In this document: positions 10,513-20,800 of the stretch, piece by piece
Layout: each line of letters opens with the position of its first letter
Position numbering within the stretch: the stretch's first letter is position 1
Notes under the pieces: model-generated
What the model was told of the DNA's origin: nothing
Databases searched by the model: none
The model's input: only the letters and a program-made list of their open reading frames with translations
NCBI GenBank assembly: GCA_001579985.1
Contig: LRSR01013100.1
Coordinates: 1 to 22,299, forward strand
Direction of reading: 5' to 3'
DNA length: 22,299 nt
Origin: Hypsibius dujardini
Lineage: Eukaryota; Tardigrada; Eutardigrada; Parachela; Hypsibiidae
Position numbers and translations under genes: made by a program

Positions 10513-12769
10513 TAACAATGGCATCGCAGCAACGTATCAGTTCCTGCACAGATTTACTACACTTGATTATAGAATATATGTTTTTCGGAATGTTTAAAAT
10601 GTGTCTTATGCGCAGGTTACCCACCTGGGTCTGCGTGGAAACACCTTTGACACTACCGTTGCCACGACTGGATTTCTCCGGGATCTACCGAGACTGATTA
10701 GCCTCGATCTCAGCTCCACATTTGTTCCTCAGAACAGCGGTATGTTCCAGGGACTGCCCCAACTGATCGTCCTTCGTCTAGACAGCAATATGTTCGGCGA
10801 TATGGGACAAGCAGATCATTTCCAAGGACTGGAATCAAAAACACTCTACCAACTCTTTCTCTCGGGCAATAGTTTGGAAGCACTGCCAGCGCAGTCCTTC
10901 ATTCCATTTAGGTCGAACATTCAGTCCCTCGAACTCGAAAATAACAGGTTGAAGTTGGATGAGACCACATTTGCAGAGTTCCCTCGCCTTCGCTCTCTGA
11001 GCCTGAAAAGCAACGAATTGAGAACGTTCAACTCAGCCGTCCTTCGAGGACTGACTCAACTCAACCAGTTAGACCTCTCGTGCAATCCCTTAACACTGAT
11101 CGACCGTAACACGTTCTCAGAGTTATCGAGTCAGCTCAACCATCTCGACTTATCTTGGTGCCAATTGGTATGTGCTGTATCCTCATTTGATGTCTGAGTG
11201 TTTCTTTGTCTTTCTCTCTGACTCTTTACAACACTTGGTCTGGGTCTGGTCTGGGTTCCGTCAATGCCGAACTTATTAATGTATTGCCGGTCTAATTACA
11301 GAGACCCTTTACCGATGCGACAGCTCCAGTCGTGACCAATGATGCATTCGAAGACCTCAAAAGCGTCTCCGTCCTGATAATGTCCAACGGATTCCTCCGA
11401 GAGACAATCCTACCAAAACTAAACCGTCTGCCGGCTAAAAATCTGGCCATCCTCAACTTGGATAACAACGGCATACGATCCTTGAATCCGCGTGATCTTT
11501 CCACACTGACCATTGGTTCCTTGAGCCTGCGCAATAACCAAATGCAGCAGCTATTATGGCAAAACATCTCCTTCTCCGGCAATGGCAACTGGGCGCAGCT
11601 GCACAGTCTCGACCTCAGTGATAACCAGATTACTTCGCTGGAAGGTATTCTATCCATCATCTCATTTTATTTCGGAGCATAAATCTTTATATAAAAAGGG
11701 AGCTTCCATCAATTCTTTAGAGATCGACACCAGGGGACTGACCGGGCTCTCCACACTCCGGCTAGAAAGGAACGGGCTGATTAGAGTTTTCCCCGGCGTG
11801 TTTGACAATCTGCCACTTCTGAATGCGGTTTACCTTAGCGGAAACAGGCTCAATGCAATTCACCATTTTTTCGAGAAAACTGGAGAACAATTACTGTATG
11901 CAAGTACACGTATATGTGATGTCTATGTGATGTCTATGTGACGTGTCTCCCTAATTGTCGAGGCTTGTATGCATGACCGTTTGTGTCTTTTAGTCTGTAC
12001 CGGTTTCATCTTTCTATATGGCTGTGCCTGGTTGTGTCTGAACGTGTCGGTCTGACTGTGTCTGTCATCGATACTGATCCTATTAAGACTTTAAGGCGTA
12101 TCCATCTGTATTGCTGGCGTGCTCGCGGTCGTGCCTGTTTGTCTGGATATCCGAGTGTTTGAACGCACCGGGTGTGTGAACGCAGTTGAATCCCTATAAT
12201 CGAGTACCGGGACCTGAGTGTGCGACCTGCGGTCTCCTTCATTACACAGTCATATGGTATGTTTATCTATGTTTTTGCATTTAAGGGTCCTAAGTGTGGA
12301 TAACAACCACATCCGACGTCTAGCAAAGTCCGACCTGATCAAGATGAAAAACCTGACTCGCCTGGACCTCCACGGCAACCCCTTGCACCATCTCGAAGAA
12401 GGTATCTTCGATATCCTCAAGCACGATCAAGATCACGCTGACTCCTGGGTGTTGTCTCTCGTGCTGACCAATCTGACCTGCGGTTGCTCCACAAACGGCT
12501 GGTTAAAACGCTTCGTCAACGAGCATCGCTTCAACAACTTCCAGGGTATGATCCTGGAAGACCCGGCAAACTACTTTGGCCCCCACGCGGCGTATAGTCA
12601 TGTGCCGAGATGTAATCTGGAAAACGGACGGCGGATCTTTATTACCGAACCTGAGCAACCCCTCTGTGCGGTTTCCGCCGCAATCTCCACTACGGCAATT
12701 GGAACTCACGGAGGAAAGATCCAAGTGGTTCTGGCTTTATTTTCGTCTTTTTTCATTTTCGCGTTTTAA
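9194..12769 (+). CDS. LRR surface protein, probably GPI-anchored (complete)
   Basis: Proposed exons are 9194-9337, 9437-10207, 10616-11167, 11302-11644, 11721-11895 and 12286-12769, with intron phases 0, 0, 0, 1 and 2. They total 2469 nt: 822 residues plus TAA. The chosen ATG opens a signal peptide (MGLPWIVGLLAGLCLA). Next come a Cys cap (CPLLTSGKCWVDC), roughly 20 LRR units (for example LHSLDLSDNQITSLE, LTRLDLHGNPLHHLEEGIF) and a C-terminal cap (NLTCGCSTNGWLKRFV ... HVPRC). The protein stops directly after a hydrophobic tail (VVLALFSSFFIFAF) preceded by small residues and GTHGGK. This is the layout of a GPI-attachment signal, with no cytoplasmic tail. It aligns end to end with the LRR gene at 1-3416, but no internal intron position coincides. 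The role is inferred to be extracellular adhesion or recognition. Upstream ORF sequence before 9194 is not needed for the signal peptide. Confidence 0.9.
10222..10512. repeat. (CAGA)n tract in intron 2 of the second LRR gene
   Basis: Degenerate CAGA/CAGG run ending in an almost pure CAGA array at about 10475-10512. It fills most of the 408-bp intron 10208-10615. Confidence 0.9.
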
Positions 12770-13309
12770 AACAAAATGATCCTAACATGCAATGTCCTCA
12801 ACAAATAGCAGAACTTACCACGATTTGATAGAGAGTGAGTAAAAGAACTAGTCTCTCACCTTCGATTAGGGCAAGGGAACGTATCTTTTCAAGCCAGGTT
12901 CCTAGTACAGTAATATACCAAGTGGGACGTTTTTTAACCCATGTTGAACAGTCTCGGAAATTTGAATTTTCATGAATTCGTAACGAGCATATAATAGATA
13001 ATCCGTTCCGTTTCCTGTGTGTGACAGCGAGTCCAGTGGACCGAAACTAACGAGAGAATCGAGAACGGAGAGCAGTCAGCTTGTCACGCAGACGTCACGT
13101 CATGTAGAGAGAGACCGAGACGATTTATTTTTTTTAAACGCGAACATGTCTCTCATCATATGGGCAATTATGGAGCGGCTTGGTTTACATTGCCACCGTC
13201 TGGGATCATAATAAACAGTCGTGAAATGGCACGCCGGATCGACTTAGAACGTAGTGTATGTCCCGAGCGAGATTTTATGTGTAGGTCTTCATCTGAAACG
13301 TGGAACACG
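12770..13309. other. Spacer between the second LRR gene and the glutamate receptor
   Basis: No gene seen. It should hold the 3'UTR of the LRR gene and the promoter and 5'UTR of the glutamate receptor. No AATAAA was found soon after 12769. An open frame in phase with the receptor start runs from about 13160, with ATGs before 13310, so a longer N-terminus is formally possible. Only the ATG at 13310 leads directly into a signal peptide. Confidence 0.55.
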
Positions 13310-16133
13310 ATGTTATCTTGCATTTACATTATTTTTTGCGGGTTTCTCTGCCAACCGTGTTTAGTGGCAGGCTTACCGGAAACGGTAAAAATTGCTGGAA
13401 TTTTCGATGAAAATGTATCCCAACAAACCTATGACGCTTTCCGCTACGCCATCCAGGGAATTAATGAAGGCCGACGCAGCTTGGCCTTGCCAGGAACGAA
13501 ATTGGTGCCGAGAATTATTCAAGACTTCAAAGCCGATTTGTTTACCGGGCCTCAGCAAAGTAAGCATTGTGTAAAACGTCTTTAAGACTCATGTCTGTGT
13601 CTGTGTCTGTGTCTGTGTCTGTGTCTGTGTCTGTGTCTGTGTCTGTGTCGGCATCTTGGATGTATGTCCGTATTTGACTGGGTCAGATCAAGTCTTTTCG
13701 TTTCAGTCTGCGCTATTGCCGAAGAGGGAATCGCCGCAATTTTTGGTCCGCAACGCCGACTCTCTTCCTCCCTCATGGCCTCCATCGCTAACTCCACCGC
13801 TATTCCCCACCTCATGACCCGCTGGCGGATCAAGGAAGACCACCCCAACACCGGCGTCAACCTCCATCCCCATCACACCGTCCTGGGTCGGGCCCATACC
13901 GCCCTCATCCGCCATTTCAACTGGACCTCCTTCGCGCTGCTTTACGATGACGCGGAAAGCCTGATTCGGGCCAGCGACCTTCTTGACGGCATGAACGAAC
14001 TCCGTCCGGATGTCTTTAAAATAAACCCCACCAACGTCACAACTACCTTAGCTGACGTGAAAGCAAGCGGTGTCTCGTTCATCGTCCTGGACTGCCCCGG
14101 CAAGGTGGCCTACAAGGTGCTGAAAGCGGCTCAAAAAATGAAAATGACCACGTACTATTTTCACTACATCCTCACCACTTGGGATATTCATCTGTTGGAT
14201 CTGGAGGAGATTGTTCAGGACTTTGTGAACATCACAGCCCTGCAGATGATTGACGTGGAGGATTTGCAGTTAATTAAGGCCGCCAAGGGGTGGGGAGCTG
14301 TTGAACCAGTGAGGGCCGCGACCGGCGGCAAGGGGAAGCTGGGCGTGACGACGGAAGCCGCCTTGATTTACGACTCGGTGCAGCTGTTGGTGAAGTCTGT
14401 GAGGAGGGCAGAGGAGGAGGGACTGGTGGTCACGCCGGAACCAGTGTTTTGCAGTAGGCGGCAGAAGTGGGGACAGGGCGGTGATTTATATCGTCATATT
14501 TTAAACGTAAGTTTCCCAGCTCATTACGACTGAAGAACCTCTGACTACCTTTCGAACATCTCATCCAGCTTCCAGTCAGCCCATCTTCTCGTCTGAACCG
14601 ATAACCAACTTATTTGGTTATCTTTATTTCTCGGTCCGTTCGTCTCTCTCATGGTCTGTCCTGTCCGTCCGGTTGTCCATCCGGTTGTCCATCCGTTGGA
14701 CGAGAAGTCCGAGGGATTCCTCGGTTGATCTACCGTTCTTCGGGTAACCCGTCCGCCCGTCTTCCGGGCTATCTGTCCGACTGACAGTTTGCCCGTTGAA
14801 AAGATTCATTAACTGTCTACCTGTCTACCTGTCTGTCCGTCCGTCCTTCCGCCTTTACACAAACCTTTCCCCACTCGGTCGATCTTATGGCTAGCTTTCG
14901 TCACCCTGTACATGGGGATGTTTGATCTCCTGATGCTCAGTGTGCGACTTCTGCAAAGAAATTAGTTGCTTAAAAAAGGTATCATAAACTTACTGTGTCG
15001 TTTGCAGACAAAATTTAAGGGTCTTACGGGGGAAGTCAGCTTCGACAGGCTCGGTCATCGGTCAAACGTTCGGCTACACGTGGTCGAGCCGCTGCGTTTC
15101 GGATTGCAAAAGGTGCGTGAGAGAGCCGGAAGACCAATTTCCTGTGAACACCGCCGAACAAGCCTTATTAGTTACTTTTCCTTACTCGCCACTGCTTTCA
15201 ATCTTCCAATCGGTCTGATGTTTTAAACCAATTAATTAGGTTGGCTATTGGACAGTGAATTCCGGCGTGAAGATTGACTTCAACTACACTGGCTACAGGA
15301 CCATTTTTCAGAACTCAATCAAGAATAAACTGCTCCGTGTACTGGTCAAACTCGTGAGTCTATCTACTGCAAGCACGGCAACACGTACTTAACTATGAAT
15401 ATCTTACACCTTTGTCTTGACTGGCCATTTCCAGGAGAACCCGTACATCATGGAGAAACCGAACGCTTCGTTGTACGAGGGAAACGATCGCTATCGCGGT
15501 TTCTGTATCGACATGCTACACAACCTCAGTCTTACTCTGAATTTCAGCTACGAACTGGTGGTTAGTGACTTGTCCTACGGCGACCAAGACCCCGACACGA
15601 AGGAGTGGAACGGTCTCGTCCGTGAACTGATTGACAAGAAGGGCGACATGGTGCTGGGCGCCATGTCCATCACCCGGGACCGCGAGGAAGTGGTCGACTT
15701 TTCGCAGCCATTTCTGTATCTCGGGGTGCGGATTTTGTTGAAGAAACCGGAGAAAAAGACGCCGGCATTGTTTGCATTCCTGGATCCGCTGAGTGTGGCG
15801 GTTTGGATCTTCATATTGGTGGGATTTTTAGTGATGTCGTGCGTGATGTTTGTGATCGGGCGGTTCAGTCCGTACGAGTGGTACAATCCGAACCCTTGCG
15901 TGGAGGAGGCAGGAGTGGTGGAGAACCAATTCTCCATATTCAATGCCATGTGGTTTGCGATTGGATCGCTGATGCAGGTCGGAACCGAGATTGCACCGCG
16001 TGCGATTTCCACCCGGTTTCTTGCTGGCATCTGGTGGTTCTTCACAATGGTAAGGGATAGCATCATTTAGCCAATCTGTGAGTCTAGTTTGCCTGGTTGT
16101 CAATCCTGTCTGTCTGTCTGTCTGCCTGCCTGC

Positions 16134-16192
<59 letters not shown>

Positions 16193-17576
16193 CTTGTCTT
16201 TCTATCTGTCTGTCTACATATGTCTGCTGGACTGGGTATTAGACTGTGCTCATATTGATTTATCCAAAATAAACTTATTTATTATTTTCTCTAACAGTTT
16301 CTACTGCTATACAAGTTCATACATGTACATATATATAATTACAGTTGCAATGTGTATTTTTGGATCTTTTGGTAGATTATTGTTGGCAGCTACACAGCTA
16401 ATCTGGCCGCCTACTTGACTGCTGAGCGAATGCAGTTACCAATCGAAAATGCTCACGATCTCGTCGAGCAAAACCAAATTAAGTATGGCTGTTTGGAAGG
16501 TGGTGCCACCTGTAAATTTTTTGAGGTACGATTTAACGATACTTCACATCGACACCTGAAATGTGCGCTGAAGGTAACTTTTCCTGTGGGTGCACCTTTT
16601 GTGACCATCCTTCCTCTATAGCGATCGGTTTATCCCGACTACGTGCGCATGTGGGATACCATCAAAGCTGACCCCAACAACTTCGTCAAAAGCCACGCCG
16701 AGGGTGTAGCACGCGTCAAGGAGGCCAAGGGCGGACCCAAGGGCTACGCATACCTCATGGAGTCCATCACCATGGAGTACATCACGTCGCGTGATTGCAG
16801 TGTGATTGGCATCGGAAATCCCCTCGACACCAAGGGATACGGCGTCGCATTTCCAAAAAGTATTCCTTCCTTCCCCTTTCAAACACCCACACGGCCTGCC
16901 GTGTGTCTGAGTCTCGTGTGACCGTTTCGCTATATGTGTTTTTTTACCTGCTGTATTTATCCAGACTCTCCCTTTCGAAAGGAGATATCCGTCAGTATAC
17001 TTACACAGCAGGTAAGTAGGACGACAATTATACCCGATGACACTTTTGCAAAAAAGTGCGAAGGTTCGCTTCATTCTTCGTGTTTTTTTTGTTCCATATA
17101 GGATAAAGGCTTTTTGGAGGAATTCCGAGTGAAGTGGTGGAAGACGGAGGACGGCGGCAACACATGCGAAGACGTCAAGGCCACGTCCGGCACCAACGCC
17201 ATGGGGTTAGACATGGTGGGCGGGGTGTTCGTTGTGGTATTATTGGGCGTTGGTCTCGGCCTCATAGTTGCCCTGGTGGAGTTCACGTGGAAGGCCAAGA
17301 GGAACCCGGAAGACTATAAGGTTCGTTATCAGGGTACGTGAAGGGTTCGCATGTCTGGAGGGGGGGGGTGGCAAATAATTGAGGGTATGCCGGTAATTGT
17401 AGGAGTCTTTGACGAAGGAGATTTGGAAGACGCTGAAGGGAGCATTTCGGCATCCGTTTGCTCTGTCCAAGCCGCTGGTGCGAGCGTCCACCGCGAGGCA
17501 ACTTTGTGAGGATGATGTGTCGACGACAGTTCCAAACTTGACTCACCAAGGACACGGCTTTAGTAAAAACTTTTGA
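13310..17576 (+). CDS. Kainate-type ionotropic glutamate receptor subunit (complete)
   Basis: Ten exons: 13310-13559, 13707-14506, 15008-15112, 15240-15353, 15435-16049, 16376-16525, 16622-16859, 16965-17011, 17102-17320 and 17403-17576. They total 2712 nt: 903 residues plus TGA, normal for the family. Order: signal peptide; amino-terminal domain to about residue 420 (AIFGP motif present); S1 with ENPYIM and [12 protein letters not shown], whose conserved glutamate-binding Arg is about residue 506; M1 about 542-566; M2 pore loop about 590-609 with SLMQVGTE; M3 with [16 protein letters not shown]2 with GGATCKFF and [12 protein letters not shown] (binding Glu about 725), NSPFRK; M4 about 809-836 ([13 protein letters not shown]); cytoplasmic tail. 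It forms a glutamate-gated cation channel in the neuronal or muscle membrane. The Q/R site (about 604) is genomically Gln, predicting calcium permeability if unedited. The next pore residue, usually Gln, is Val, and the M3 Phe of AAFLT is Tyr. Kainate rather than AMPA/NMDA is by overall resemblance. Confidence 0.93.
13592..13647. repeat. (TGTCTG)n hexanucleotide microsatellite in glutamate receptor intron 1
   Basis: About nine perfect TGTCTG units within the 147-bp intron 13560-13706. Confidence 0.93.
14507..15007. other. Glutamate receptor intron 2 with degenerate pyrimidine repeats
   Basis: This 501-bp intron opens with the consensus donor GTAAGT and ends TTTGCAG. At about 14633-14850 it holds CTGTCC/GTCCGT/CTGTCTAC repeats that look like a worn relative of the TCTG tracts. 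The rest shows nothing. Confidence 0.75.
16106..16232. repeat. (TCTG)n tract in glutamate receptor intron 5
   Basis: TCTG run with TTTG and TGCC variants inside the 326-bp intron 16050-16375, which separates the pore-loop exon from the M3 exon. Confidence 0.92.
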
Positions 17577-17861
17577 AGTTTCTTCCATACGTTTATGTAA
17601 GAGCCATACAGATAGAACGTAATATGGCACTGACGTTGAACGAACTTTATTTCATCGAAAAATTCATTTGAAAAAAAAAACCAATTGCAATTTCGGTCGG
17701 TCGTTGATTCGTATGACTCAGCGGTCCACGCCTGCATCTCATTTCACTTTATTACTTATTTAGCAAGGAAAATCCTGTACAAATAGCATGGTGCACTTAA
17801 CAAGCGTCCAGTAACGCGCAGGTAATGGTGAAGCATATTTTCTCGCGATTGCACAATGGAG
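17577..17861. other. Convergent intergenic stretch with minus-strand poly(A) signal
   Basis: Space between the tail-to-tail stop codons of the glutamate receptor (+) and GPCR (-). On the minus strand an AATAAA occurs at 17753-17748, about 110 nt past the GPCR stop, a plausible poly(A) signal. No plus-strand AATAAA was seen. The two 3'UTRs are probably short or overlapping. Confidence 0.5.
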
Positions 17862-20800
17862 CTAAAAGTTAATACCGCTCAGTCGCCGGCGTTGCGTCTT
17901 CGAGGTCGGCGAGGTGTCGCCGCCGCCGTGGCTGTGAAAGATCTGCGCCGACTTTATCCGCAGCTCGTCCGCCGAGGTCTCGGCCTTTTTCGCGTAGAGG
18001 CACGACAAGGCTTGCCGGTCCCGCAGGAACTTGCGAAAGTTCTTGGACATGAACCCGTAAATAATGGGATTGAGGCAGCAGTGGATGTACGGCAGCAGTT
18101 TGACGACAATTTTAGCCATGTACAGGGCGTTGCCGAAGGACAGGCTGAAGTGCAGTCGGAGAATATCGAAGACGACCTATGCGCACGCACACACACACAC
18201 ATCAAGAGAGAGAAGATCAAGCGGGGTGTATAGGCACTATCATCAGTTCAAACGAGATGCTAAATGGGCTCCCGTTAAAATAGGACAAGTACATCGGTAA
18301 AACGTACCACAGGTCCGTAACAGACGATAAATGCCAGGTTGACCGCGACCAGCATCTTGATGACCTGAAATAATGAAACGAAACGATCGTTAAGACGAGG
18401 AAGGGATCGGGATGAGCAACAGACACGGATCGACTTCGGACGGGCAGCTGACTGCCTGAACCCCTGGGGTATCCTAGTCATTATGGTTATATACAGACAA
18501 GGATGGCCACATGAATCCATTCGGGACTCCTCACTTCTAGGAAGACCGATGTAGACAACAGCCGCTGTGCAGACACAGAGTTTGATCAGAAACAGACTGT
18601 AAACACGTGGCAAAAACCTTGCGCTGACCGAATCAAGCACTTTAACTCGTGGCTATGCACAACAGCCAGCGTCGAACGAGTGTGATGGCTTAACTCGGTT
18701 AGCGCAAGGTTTTTGCCGCGTGTGTATTACCAATTTTTTGTATGCTTTATATATTTTATTTGAAAGATCAAGATCACGGCTCCAAGTTTTAGGCGAGCCG
18801 AAAACTTGTATCACGTTAATAAGAAACACTTATATAGAACAAGCGGTTAGAAATGTATAACGGTGTACAATAGTAACGGTCGCACAGGTGTGGTCGCACA
18901 GGTCGCACAGGTCGCACAGGTCGCACAGGTGTGGTCGCACAGGTCGCACAGGTCGCACAGGTGTGCCGCGTAATTGTACACTGTTTACTGAACTTTCATG
19001 ATGTGTGCCGATATATGACTCGAGTATGGTACGTCGGTCAAGAAGAAAGCCTTATTATTGTCAATAAAGGAAGCTAGGAAAAACAATTATTTTTCAAAAT
19101 TTACTTAATCAAGTGCATTTACAATAAGGAGTTACAGAACAGGTTAGGCAAATTGGCAAATTTGACCAAAGTAAAATAAGTTTTGCGTGTCGGCAATTGA
19201 GCTCCAGAATTGCATCTGATGCTAGAACCTCTGGGATGTCTTAATACTGGCTGTATAGTGCCCGAGTGAATTCATTTCGGGACTCGTCAGTGGGGAGCCT
19301 CAGCTGTTGACTGGCATACAGCCTGTGCCGTGGTTACTTTGAGGGTCGCTCACTGAGTTCTGGTAGGCGACCCTCAAAGTAACCGCGGCACAGCTGTAGG
19401 CAAAACAAATCAGCTGTGAGTACAGTGCAGGCACAAATTTGAACGTTAACAGACATCGAGAGGGAATGAGCGGAAAATCCCGAAGCTAGCATCCCGGCAA
19501 TAGCGGCGCAACGCACAACGAGACCGCGTTTATTAAACAGCTTGTTAACCAGATTTTTACAGATAACCAGAAAACGCATTTGTTTTCTGAAAGAGTACAC
19601 TATTTTTTTCTTCCAGACATTGCATCCTTTTTCGTGTGTCCCGCCCGACTCTGTTCCAGACATTCTGGCTGTAGACAATCTGTTCTTATAGACATTGTGA
19701 CCATATAGACAGACTATCCCTAGACATTCTGGCCCTGGACATACTGTCCCCAGACATTATTATCATATAGACAGCCTGTCCCTAGACATTCTGGCCTTGG
19801 ATTTATTGTCGTCATGGACAATATGATCATATAGACAGCCTGTCCCCAGACATTCTAGCCTTGGATTTACTGTCGTCATAGACAGATTGTAGCAAGTCTG
19901 AGCGGACACAATTTTCAGCAGACGGAACATAATTTCTGATTAGACACCATGTCTTGCGGACGCGAGACATGGTGTCTCGTCGCACTGTCGAAGGGACAGG
20001 ACATATTGTCGGGATAAACATAATGTCTGGACGTCACAATGTCGAAAAGGCAGGACATGTTGTCTGAATGAACACAATGTCTGGAGAACAGAATGTCTAA
20101 AGGGCACAATTTTTGGGACACAATGTTGAAGGACAGAATGTCTGCGCACGCGATCAATCACCAGCGAAATTGAAAAGGAGGTTTTTTTATCGAGATAATT
20201 TGTTCCTTACACACCTGTCGTCGACCGGCTTTGAGATCCAGCGTGTGTTGCTTCATTGGAGGATGCTCCAAAGCAGCATTATGAGCCGCCAACGAAGCAC
20301 TCGACTTATATCGAGCATCGCTGTTGCGTTTAGCGAAATTGAGGCACCGTGTCGTCATCGTGTCGGCGCGCTGTCGAGACTGACTGCTGCTTTGAGGGTT
20401 GTTGCGATGGCCTTGCGCTCGACCGAGAGGACACTCGGTGAACGCCAGGCTCTCCGATCGGTTCCTGCCGAACTGATAGGCAGTCACATCGCTGGACAGC
20501 TGTCGTCCGGAAGAGTACTGCTGATCCGTGACCGGGGTAGCTGAGTGTTTTCGCAAATCAGGACTCGTTGAGACGCCAGACGACGTCGTGGGACAGCCGA
20601 CGCCCGCGGCGGAGGAAGTCTCCGTTAATAATGAGGTCCCTTTGTTGGTGGCAGCACTCGGCGTCCTCGATATCTTGACGTGCCTAATATAAAAGGGAAC
20701 CGAATTAGTAAGAAGTTCTGTCCAACACGACCATTTAGTATGACATTAATAATAATATTTAATATTGAACTTATATATGTTATTTAATAATAATTTACAT

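Larger units (their letters stand above)
18365..20214. other. 1.85-kb GPCR intron packed with repeats
   Basis: Intron between the loop-3 exon and the TM6 exon. On the minus strand the donor is GTGTGT at 20214 and the acceptor TTTCAG ends at 18365. It holds two hairpin elements, a 9-bp minisatellite and a GACA/TGTC-rich array, listed separately. I see no additional exon, and the reading phase across it needs none. Confidence 0.75.

Noticed and set aside
14624-14809. Minus-strand 61-codon frame
   Set aside because: It lies wholly in degenerate repeat sequence of a glutamate receptor intron.
17321-17334. Alternative glutamate receptor donor after KVRYQ near 17334
   Set aside because: It would shift the last exon's frame; the donor at 17321 keeps phase 0 into 17403.
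19334-19678. Minus-strand 114-codon frame inside the GPCR intron
   Set aside because: It crosses the 27-nt hairpin and intronic repeats, shows no domain, and is not needed for GPCR phase.
20113-20544. Plus-strand 143-codon frame opposite the GPCR loop-3 exon
   Set aside because: The minus-strand reading has matching splice phases at both ends and joins TM5 to TM6 correctly; the + frame is its shadow.
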